NCBI GenBank assembly: GCA_020852155.1
Contig: JADZBJ010000291.1
Location: 1 to 5,997, forward strand
Length of the DNA: 5,997 bases
From: Saprospiraceae bacterium
GTDB taxonomy: Bacteria > Bacteroidota > Bacteroidia > Chitinophagales > Saprospiraceae
Direction: 5' to 3'
Shown: piece after piece, positions 1 to 4,225 of the stretch
How the letters are laid out: every line of letters begins with the position of its first letter
Numbering within the stretch: position 1 is the first letter of the stretch
The notes under the pieces: model-generated
What the model saw: the letters and a program-made list of their open reading frames with translations, nothing else
Databases searched by the model: none
Told to the model about the DNA's origin: nothing
Program-made: the position numbers and the translations under genes

Positions 1-2
1 TG

Positions 3-1109
3 GAAATGGGCATAAGCGATGCTCACCTCGACGATCACGGTTATGTGTACGCGACCATTCCGACCAATACCGACAAAAAAGTGCCTGTCATTTGTTTTTG
101 CTCGCACATGGATACATCGCCTGATTGTTCCGGCGAAGGCGTAAAACCCATCGTCCATCGCAATTATCAGGGCAAAGACATCGTACTGCCCGATGATGCT
201 TCCGTGGTCATTCGCATGGCCGACCATCCTGACCTGAAACACCAGATGGGGCACGACATCATCACAGCCAGCGGTACTACCCTGCTCGGCGCAGACAATA
301 AAGCTGGCGTGGCCGCGATCATGTCCGCAGCAAAAATCCTGCTGGACAACAAACAACTCAAGCACGGGAAAATTCGCATCCTGTTTACGCCCGACGAAGA
401 AATCGGACGTGGTGTGGACAAAGTGGACATGAAAAAACTCGGCGCTAAATACGGTTACACCATTGACGGCGAAACGGCCGGCAGCATCGAAAATGAAACC
501 TTCAGTGCCGATGGCGCTCAGGTTATCATTCACGGCGTTTCCGCACACCCGGGTTTTGCCAAGGGCAACATGGAAAATGCCCTGAAAATTGCCGCTCGTA
601 TCGTGGCAAAATTCCCGGACAAACTAAGTCCTGAACATACCGAAGGTCGCCAGGGATTTATTCACCCTGTCACCTTTGAAGGCAACGTTGAAAAGGCAGT
701 TGTTCGGCTGATTATCCGCGATTTTACGGAGTCAGGCCTGAAAAAACACGCCAAGACCCTGCAACAGATCGTGGACAAGGTGATGGTTGCCTTTCCGAAC
801 AGCAAGGCTGAAGTGAAAATTTCAGAACAATATCGCAACATGGGCAAGGTGTTGCGCCGTCATCCGCAGGTGGTGGATAATGCGCTCGAAGCCCTGCGCA
901 GGGCCGGGTTTGCATCGCCACTGCAGAGCAGCATCCGGGGCGGCACCGACGGCTCACGCCTGTCATTCATGGGGCTGCCTTGTCCGAATCTCTTTGCTGG
1001 CGAACACGCTTTTCACTCCAAGCAGGAATGGGTTTCCGTGCAGGACATGAATAAAGCCGCCGAGACGATTGTTCATTTGGCGCAAGTATGGGAAGAACAC
1101 AGCGCATAA
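3..1109 (+). CDS. pepT: Peptidase T (tripeptide aminopeptidase), 5' end cut by window edge
   Basis: PepT is a cytoplasmic dizinc M20-family aminopeptidase that removes the N-terminal residue of tripeptides, the last stage of peptide breakdown. The frame is open to the left edge (first whole codon GAA at 3-5), so the ATG at 6 is internal. The family is about 408 residues; 367 follow this Met, so roughly 43 N-terminal residues lie outside. Numbering from that Met, the family's metal and catalytic residues are all visible: H34 and D36 in SHMDTSPD, D97 in GADNKAG, E131/E132 in TPDEEIG, D154 in IDGE, and H337 in HAFHSKQEW. They keep the spacing of the enterobacterial enzyme (H78, D80, D140, E173/E174, D196, H379). 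The M20 dimerisation lid lies between about 165 and 270 (HGVSAHPG at its start). The gene looks intact and functional. No clear terminator follows the TAA. Family assignment is very secure. Confidence 0.96.
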   Translation, partial: EMGISDAHLDDHGYVYATIPTNTDKKVPVICFCSHMDTSPDCSGEGVKPIVHRNYQGKDIVLPDDASVVIRMADHPDLKHQMGHDIITASGTTLLGADNKAGVAAIMSAAKILLDNKQLKHGKIRILFTPDEEIGRGVDKVDMKKLGAKYGYTIDGETAGSIENETFSADGAQVIIHGVSAHPGFAKGNMENALKIAARIVAKFPDKLSPEHTEGRQGFIHPVTFEGNVEKAVVRLIIRDFTESGLKKHAKTLQQIVDKVMVAFPNSKAEVKISEQYRNMGKVLRRHPQVVDNALEALRRAGFASPLQSSIRGGTDGSRLSFMGLPCPNLFAGEHAFHSKQEWVSVQDMNKAAETIVHLAQVWEEHSA

Positions 1110-1410
1110 ATTTTCAGGAAGATTGTGTAATTTCATGGTCTTGAACATCCAATAGTGCAATGAAGCGGCGGAAATATCGTTTAGGCCACGTTTTTACGTC
1201 AGTACTTGAATGATTTTGAAACGCCAAAGTACCTATGTGCTTGATTTTCAAAATCTTATAAAATCTGATAATTAAAACACTTTGATTTGAGCACCAGTAG
1301 TTCTGCCGGTTATTTCAAATCAAATATTAATGAAATAAAAAAAGCGGTTTTGAACTGCCTACCCACCAAACCAAGCGACTACTTTTGCGCATCATTTTTT
1401 AACCAATAAA
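1110..1410. other. AT-rich intergenic region between pepT and the exported-protein pair
   Basis: This is 301 bases without a credible gene; the only minus-strand reading overlapping it runs antisense into pepT. It contains a 13-base palindrome, GATTTT-C-AAAATC (1243-1255), and a weak hairpin, GCGGTT/AACTGC (1344-1358). A probable promoter lies at its right end (separate entry). No intrinsic terminator for pepT is apparent. Confidence 0.6.
1380..1387 (+). promoter_or_regulatory. Putative Bacteroidota -7 element (TACTTTTG) for the exported-protein pair
   Basis: TACTTTTG fits the Bacteroidota primary sigma consensus TAnnTTTG. It would start transcription near 1393, about 18 bases before the ATG at 1411. 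The nearest TTTG upstream (1349-1352) is 27 bases away, longer than the usual 19-21, so the -33 element is poor. The same octamer occurs on the other strand upstream of the TPR gene at 5549-5556. Confidence 0.42.
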
Positions 1411-1689
1411 ATGTCTTTTTCAAACATGAAAAAAACTGTTATCACCCTGTTCGCAGGTGCTTTGCTGGCATTTTCGCTGGCTTCTTGCGGCGAAAAACTA
1501 CTTACCCCTGAGCAGGTTCAAGCAGAGATTGCTAAAGGCGTTGAAGCCGGAAAACCAGCTATTCAACAGGAAATGGACGCCAAGTGCACTTCAGAAATGG
1601 AAGCACGCGTAGAAGCCGAATATCAGCGTATGGTAGAAGACCACAACGCGATGAAAGAGCAGGAAGCAGCTACTGCACCTACCAAGTAA
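1411..1689 (+). CDS. Small lipoprotein, helical and acidic; first of a tandem pair
   Basis: I do not recognise a named family. The 92-residue product has a lipoprotein signal peptide: basic MKKT after an alternative start, a hydrophobic core at about 10-24, and lipobox L23-A-S-C26. After cleavage Cys26 would be lipidated and the protein anchored in the envelope. The mature part (27-92) is Glu/Ala/Gln-rich, acidic and predicted helical (EQVQAEIAKGVEAG, then SEMEARVEAEYQRMVEDHNAMKEQE), possibly a short coiled coil, with one further cysteine, C59. Residues 38-75 align without gaps with residues 31-68 of the next gene, sharing AEI, a Val, A-x-C and an aromatic position. Translation could start at Met1 (1411) or at Met6 (1426), which gives a more typical signal peptide; neither has a Shine-Dalgarno. 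It is probably cotranscribed with the next gene, 47 bases downstream, with no promoter or terminator between. Exported lipoprotein: strong; function: unknown. Confidence 0.85.
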   Translation: MSFSNMKKTVITLFAGALLAFSLASCGEKLLTPEQVQAEIAKGVEAGKPAIQQEMDAKCTSEMEARVEAEYQRMVEDHNAMKEQEAATAPTK

Positions 1690-1736
1690 TTCGGAACTCC
1701 ATTATTTCACATCTCTAAAACATTCATCCAACAGTC

Positions 1737-2177
1737 ATGAATAAGAAATTTTTGATTCTCGGCGCTTTTGGTGTAGCTGCTTTTGCTGCACTCACAGCTT
1801 TCGGTCCGAAACAAGACGCTCAAAAAGCAGAAATTGACGCTGCTGTCACCAGCCAACTCGAAGAATTCCGCGCTGCTCAACAAGCAGCTTGCGACGAGCG
1901 CGTAGCCGTTGCGGCCAAAACAAAATTCGATGAGTACATCGCAACCATGCCAGCGCCAGCACCTGCTAAACCAACAGCAGCACCCAAGAAAAAAGGTGGT
2001 TCAAAAGGCCCGAAAGTAGATCCGCTACCACAGCCAACCAAGCCTAAAACTGATCCGCAAAAAGATCGTGGCGGCACCACAACGCCTGAGGTACAGAAAA
2101 AACGCGAAGGCACCATCACGCCTGAGCAGCAGAAAAAACGCGGCGGCCAAAGCGGCAGCGGTAACGGCGGTAAATAA
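1737..2177 (+). CDS. Small exported protein with Pro/Lys/Gly tail of 12-residue repeats; second of tandem pair
   Basis: Unrecognised family. The 146-residue product starts with a Sec signal peptide or N-terminal membrane anchor (MNKK, hydrophobic 5-22, possible cleavage near LTAFG at 19-23). There is no lipobox cysteine, so unlike its neighbour it is probably not lipidated. Residues 27-71 form an Ala/Glu-rich helix whose only cysteine, C52, aligns with C59 of the preceding lipoprotein. From about 72 onward the chain is low-complexity and strongly basic (PAPAPAKP, PKKKGGSKG, PKTDPQKD) and presumably disordered. The last 36 residues are three exact-length 12-residue blocks starting at R111, R123 and R135: RGGTTTPEVQKK, REGTITPEQQKK, then a diverged RGGQSGSGNGGK. 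A strong terminator follows 51 bases after the stop, closing a likely two-gene operon. A basic tail beside an acidic lipoprotein could suggest that the two bind each other, but that is only inference. Confidence 0.82.
   Translation: MNKKFLILGAFGVAAFAALTAFGPKQDAQKAEIDAAVTSQLEEFRAAQQAACDERVAVAAKTKFDEYIATMPAPAPAKPTAAPKKKGGSKGPKVDPLPQPTKPKTDPQKDRGGTTTPEVQKKREGTITPEQQKKRGGQSGSGNGGK
2067..2174 (+). repeat. Three in-frame 36-bp repeats coding 12-residue units
   Basis: The C-terminal 36 codons of the exported protein fall into three 36-bp blocks (2067-2102, 2103-2138, 2139-2174). The first two encode R-(G/E)-G-T-(T/I)-T-P-E-(V/Q)-Q-K-K and are similar at DNA level. The third keeps only RGG and then becomes Gly/Ser-rich. 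The pattern suggests duplication of a short coding unit. Confidence 0.7.
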
Positions 2178-2181
2178 GCGT

Positions 2182-2209
2182 TAAGTGATTAACGGTAAGA
2201 GGTTAGTTT
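2182..2209 (+). repeat. 28-bp direct repeat, copy 1 (left of terminator)
   Basis: This copy matches 2270-2297 at 26 of 28 positions; the differences are T2186 versus C2274 and A2200 versus T2288. Internally it is a degenerate heptamer series: TAAGTGA, TTAACGG, TAAGAGG, TTAGTTT. The two copies bracket the terminator at 2228-2265 and lie outside any gene. Confidence 0.75.
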
Positions 2210-2227
2210 AACTGATCTCTATATTTG

Positions 2228-2265
2228 AAATCCCTGTTCCGGGTTCCGGAGCAGGGATTTTTTTT
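2228..2265 (+). terminator. Intrinsic terminator of the exported-protein operon
   Basis: A stem of about 15 bp (2228-2242 with 2246-2260, one G-T wobble, GTT loop; AATCCCTG pairs with CAGGGATT and TTCCGG with CCGGAG) is followed by eight T residues (2258-2265). It lies 51 bases after the TAA of the second exported-protein gene. Confidence 0.93.
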
Positions 2266-2269
2266 GTGG

Positions 2270-2297
2270 TAAGCGATTAACGGTAAGTGGTTAGTTT
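2270..2297 (+). repeat. 28-bp direct repeat, copy 2 (right of terminator)
   Basis: Second copy of the 2182-2209 repeat, with heptamers TAAGCGA, TTAACGG, TAAGTGG, TTAGTTT. Its inner word GTAAGTGGTTAG differs by one base from the terminal GTAACTGGTTAG of the palindromic element at 3300-3460; with so short a word this may be chance. Confidence 0.75.
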
Positions 2298-2578
2298 TTG
2301 GGGAGGTAGTGCCATATTTTAACCAAATGGCCCGGCGAAAGGCACGATATGACCTCCGCGGAATGCTGATGTTTCGCTACGTGCAACATGATGCATCACG
2401 TAAAAACGCAGCCCTGCCCAGGAGTTACGAGTAAGACAAATTTCCCGCAGATAGCGCAGATTTTTTGCACAATTCTACATGGGAAATATTACGCCCAAGT
2501 GTTTGAAAAGCCCTTGATTTTAAACGACTCACATCTGTAAACCCTTTAAAACCAAGGAAATGCGGACGTGTCTAACAT
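2298..2578. other. Gene-free intergenic stretch with repeat debris
   Basis: I see no credible coding region on either strand. It holds a perfect 10-base palindrome, TGATGCATCA (2389-2398), a CGCAGAT word repeated nine bases apart (2446-2452 and 2455-2461), and an AT-rich dyad with 13-base arms (2512-2524 and 2545-2557, 12 of 13 paired). The stretch around 2360-2400 and the CGCAGAT pair resemble degenerate intergenic repeats common in Bacteroidota genomes, judged from memory only. Confidence 0.5.
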
Positions 2579-2616
2579 AAAAAAACCTGCTTCGGTGACC
2601 CGAAGCAGGTTTTTTT
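2579..2616 (-). terminator. Bidirectional intrinsic terminator, perfect 17-bp stem
   Basis: Arms 2579-2595 and 2600-2616 pair perfectly (core CCTGCTTCGG with CCGAAGCAGG, loop TGAC), flanked by seven A on the left and seven T on the right, so it can stop transcription in both directions. It lies 20 bases past the stop of the EGF-like lipoprotein on the minus strand, which is its main client. It would also block rightward read-through into antisense of that gene. Confidence 0.95.
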
Positions 2617-2636
2617 ATGCGTTGGATTTAGCAGAA

Positions 2637-3173
2637 TTACTGCTTGGTCCATGTACCTGTGCAAACGTCAGATGTGTTGTCGTCGTAGGTAGTAGTATAG
2701 TTCACCGTGATGGTGCTGCCATTAGCGGCCATCTCGCCAGTGAAGGTGTGCTTGCGATTTTGGCTGTCAACAAAGCTGGTAGCAGTCAATTTGTTAGCCG
2801 TTGCATCAGCAGGAGCAACGCGAGATACTTTCAGGTCAACAGAGTTAGCCAGGTTGAAAGCACCAAAGTTGGCTACACGGATAGTGAAAGCGTCAACTTT
2901 AGAGATTGTTGCATTGTAGTTGTTCGGAACGTTTGTGCCGATATCGCCAGTGCAAGTTTCAGCAGCTTTCCACGAACCTGCAAATTTGGTTGCCCATTCG
3001 TCAGCGCAAGCAGAACCTTCGTAACCTTCGTTACAAACGCAAGAACCGTCAAGGCAGCTGCCGTTAGCGCCACAATCAACGTCTTTGCAAGGGTCATCGC
3101 TACCGCAAGAAGTTGTAAACAAAGCGATAGCCAGCATCATCAAAACCGGGAGGTAAAGCAGTTTTTTGCTCAT
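2637..3173 (-). CDS. EGF-like domain lipoprotein with C-terminal beta-rich domain
   Basis: The 178-residue product is a probable surface or outer-membrane lipoprotein. It has a signal peptide (MSKKLLYLP, hydrophobic to 19) and lipobox F-T-T-S-C23. The following GSDD resembles the acidic lipoprotein export signal that sends Bacteroidota lipoproteins to the cell surface. Residues 29-56 form a compact EGF-like domain with six cysteines (C29, C34, C40, C45, C47, C56; spacing 4-5-4-1-8) and the G-Y-x-G turn between the fifth and sixth. That is the tenascin/EGF_2 pattern rather than the calcium-binding type. Residues about 60-178 are rich in alternating polar and hydrophobic residues (predicted beta), begin FAGSWKAAETC and end VCTGTWTKQ; C74 and C171 may form a disulfide joining the ends of a lipocalin-like barrel. 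It is a single gene with its own promoter and terminator. Export and EGF domain are well supported; ligand and role are unknown. Confidence 0.9.
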   Translation of the reverse strand: MSKKLLYLPVLMMLAIALFTTSCGSDDPCKDVDCGANGSCLDGSCVCNEGYEGSACADEWATKFAGSWKAAETCTGDIGTNVPNNYNATISKVDAFTIRVANFGAFNLANSVDLKVSRVAPADATANKLTATSFVDSQNRKHTFTGEMAANGSTITVNYTTTYDDNTSDVCTGTWTKQ

Positions 3174-3230
3174 AATCTGGAAATAGTGTTAGAAAAGGTG
3201 AAAAAATTTGATTCGTTATGTTGTTTGTCG

Positions 3231-3262
3231 CAAAGGTAGCAAAAACGAACAATGCCCCGAAA
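3231..3262 (-). promoter_or_regulatory. Putative Bacteroidota promoter of the EGF lipoprotein gene
   Basis: On the minus strand a perfect TAnnTTTG element, TACCTTTG, occupies 3238-3231. Twenty bases upstream is a TTTC tract (3262-3259) in the place of the -33 element. Transcription would start near 3224, giving a leader of about 50 bases. The same TTTC-N20-TACyTTTG layout recurs before the TPR gene (5549-5580). Confidence 0.62.
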
Positions 3263-3291
3263 AAGTTTTACCAATCAGGTGTTAATTTGAA

Positions 3292-3299
3292 TTAAACGC
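3292..3299. repeat. Left target-site duplication of the MITE
   Basis: TTAAACGC abuts the left inverted repeat and matches 3461-3468 at seven of eight positions. Confidence 0.65.
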
Positions 3300-3460
3300 G
3301 TAACTGGTTAGGTCAGCGGTTTTGGATCAAAAAAGCAGGCAATTTTAGGTCAATCAAGCCGTTTTTTGAGTTCGATGCAGCGCATCGGACGAGAAAAACA
3401 GCGAGGAGTGGACTAAAATAGACCTTTTTTGACCAAAATGGGAGCGGCCTAACCAGTTAC
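3300..3460. mobile_element. 161-bp palindromic MITE-like element with GTAA-type ends
   Basis: The ends are perfect 13-bp inverted repeats, GTAACTGGTTAGG (3300-3312) and its complement (3448-3460). The whole element is an imperfect palindrome centred on 3380: CGATGC/GCATCG around an AGC loop (3373-3387), ATTTTAG/CTAAAAT (3342-3348 with 3413-3419), and a stretch of nine pairs, TCAAAAAAG with CTTTTTTGA (3327-3335 with 3424-3432), with mismatches and small bulges between. It has no coding capacity. Flanks 3292-3299 (TTAAACGC) and 3461-3468 (CTAAACGC) match at 7 of 8 positions, as expected of an 8-bp target duplication. IS66-family elements are known for ends starting GTAA and 8-bp duplications, so an IS66-type transposase is the likeliest mobiliser (inference). 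It sits directly after the miaE stop codon and about 38 bp upstream of the EGF lipoprotein promoter. Confidence 0.78.
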
Positions 3461-3468
3461 CTAAACGC
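3461..3468. repeat. Right target-site duplication of the MITE
   Basis: CTAAACGC abuts the right inverted repeat. The next three bases (3469-3471) are the miaE stop codon, so the insertion just spared that gene. Confidence 0.65.
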
Positions 3469-4074
3469 TTAGTGCATCCGATCTCCGCGCCGGGGCAGGT
3501 TTTGCATGATTTCAGCCTCATATCTCAAATATTCCTGCCAGCGATTCCAGGCGCGTTCTTTCCCAAAATACTGTTCAGCCAGGTCCAGAAACAAGCGATA
3601 GTGCTCTGCCTCAGCCACCATAAACTTATGATACCAGCCGCGCAATTCTTCATCAGCGCAATACAGCGACAACAGCCGAAAACGCTCGCAACTGCGCGCT
3701 TCGATCAGGGCACAGGTGAGTAATTTCTCAAGCAAAGCCTCATCCTTCCCCTGGCCTTTACGCTGAAATTCCATCAGTTTGTTCACATACTCGTCCTTGC
3801 GCTGACGGCCAAGGCTGAGGTTACGCTTTTTTAACTCTGACAAGACCATCCTGAAATGCCCCCACTCTTCCGTCACGATGGGCGCCAGGTTTTCCACCAT
3901 TTCTATACGTTCGGGATAACCCTGAATCAGTGAAATACAGGCCGTGGCCGCTTTTTGTTCGCAATAGGCATGATCGGTCAAAATCTCGGCCAAATCCATT
4001 TCAGCCAGGTTTACCCAGCGCGGATCGGTTGGCAATTTCAAGCCCAGTTTTGTATTTTGTAAAGGCAAATCCAT
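3469..4074 (-). CDS. miaE: tRNA-(ms2io6A) hydroxylase MiaE
   Basis: MiaE is a cytoplasmic, oxygen-dependent, non-haem diiron monooxygenase that hydroxylates the isopentenyl side chain of 2-methylthio-N6-isopentenyladenosine at position 37 of tRNAs reading U-initial codons. The 201-residue product is a four-helix-bundle protein of normal length. Its predicted iron ligands show the ferritin-like pattern E, ExxH, E, ExxH: E39 in DHAYCEQKAA, E70 and H73 in TEEWGHF, E125 in LIEARSCERF, E155 and H158 in VAEAEHYRLF. The N-terminal LGLKLPTDPRWVNLAE supports the chosen ATG. The gene is divergent from an RNA methyltransferase, with a 33-base palindrome between them, and its stop codon touches the target duplication of the MITE. 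No obvious TAnnTTTG promoter lies just upstream. Its substrate requires MiaA and MiaB, not encoded in this window. Assignment is secure from the motifs. Confidence 0.94.
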   Translation of the reverse strand: MDLPLQNTKLGLKLPTDPRWVNLAEMDLAEILTDHAYCEQKAATACISLIQGYPERIEMVENLAPIVTEEWGHFRMVLSELKKRNLSLGRQRKDEYVNKLMEFQRKGQGKDEALLEKLLTCALIEARSCERFRLLSLYCADEELRGWYHKFMVAEAEHYRLFLDLAEQYFGKERAWNRWQEYLRYEAEIMQNLPRRGDRMH

Positions 4075-4109
4075 GATGATATGATGATGTAATGATTTGA
4101 TGGTGCTAC

Positions 4110-4142
4110 ACGGTTACGAAACTTTGAAAGTTTCGTAACCGT
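4110..4142. repeat. Perfect 33-base palindrome between divergent genes
   Basis: Arms of 16 bases (ACGGTTACGAAACTTT and its complement) are centred on G4126. An outer GCTAC/GTAGC pair (4105-4109 with 4147-4151) extends it across a 4-base bulge. No T-tract follows on either strand, so it is not an ordinary terminator. It could be an operator for the divergent pair, a cruciform, or a REP-like intergenic hairpin; the sequence alone does not decide. Confidence 0.85.
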
Positions 4143-4175
4143 ATGCGTAGCTAAATTATGAGATACTCCGCTATT

Positions 4176-4207
4176 CATCACATTAACGCATCATCACATT
4201 AGCACAT
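4176..4207 (+). repeat. Two 16-bp tandem repeats upstream of the methyltransferase
   Basis: CATCACATTAACGCAT (4176-4191) and CATCACATTAGCACAT (4192-4207) match at 14 of 16 positions. Similar CATCA/CATTA words occur on the minus strand immediately before the miaE start (4075-4103), so both divergent genes are preceded by the same kind of degenerate repeat. Confidence 0.6.
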
Positions 4208-4213
4208 CAATAC

Positions 4214-4221
4214 TATTTTTG
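4214..4221 (+). promoter_or_regulatory. Putative -7 element placing the start at or near the methyltransferase ATG
   Basis: TATTTTTG fits TAnnTTTG and ends four bases before the ATG at 4226, so transcription would begin close to that ATG and the message would be leaderless or nearly so. The alternative is translation from the second in-frame ATG at 4241. No TTTG -33 element is present at the right distance. Confidence 0.4.
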
Positions 4222-4225
4222 CCCT

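Noticed and set aside
6..8. ATG at position 6 as the true start of pepT
   Set aside because: The preceding codon is open to the edge, and the catalytic residue spacing shows about 43 residues are missing.
1243..1255. GATTTT-C-AAAATC palindrome in the pepT downstream gap
   Set aside because: It is short and AT-rich in AT-rich DNA; such a match is expected by chance.
1337..1358. Hairpin GCAGTT/AACCGC followed by seven T on the minus strand, a possible terminator
   Set aside because: The stem is only six pairs with a wobble and no minus-strand gene lies upstream to be terminated.
1411..2177. The two small genes as a toxin-antitoxin pair
   Set aside because: Both products carry export signals and neither resembles a toxin or a DNA-binding antitoxin.
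2389..2398. TGATGCATCA perfect palindrome as an operator
   Set aside because: A single 10-base palindrome with no nearby gene start is not enough support.
2568..3239. A 223-codon plus-strand reading frame
   Set aside because: It runs antisense to the EGF lipoprotein, which has a signal peptide, lipobox, patterned cysteines, promoter and terminator. The plus reading also begins across the terminator hairpin and has no family features.
4110..4142. The 33-base palindrome as a bidirectional terminator
   Set aside because: No T-tract follows on either strand, and it lies between divergent gene starts rather than gene ends.
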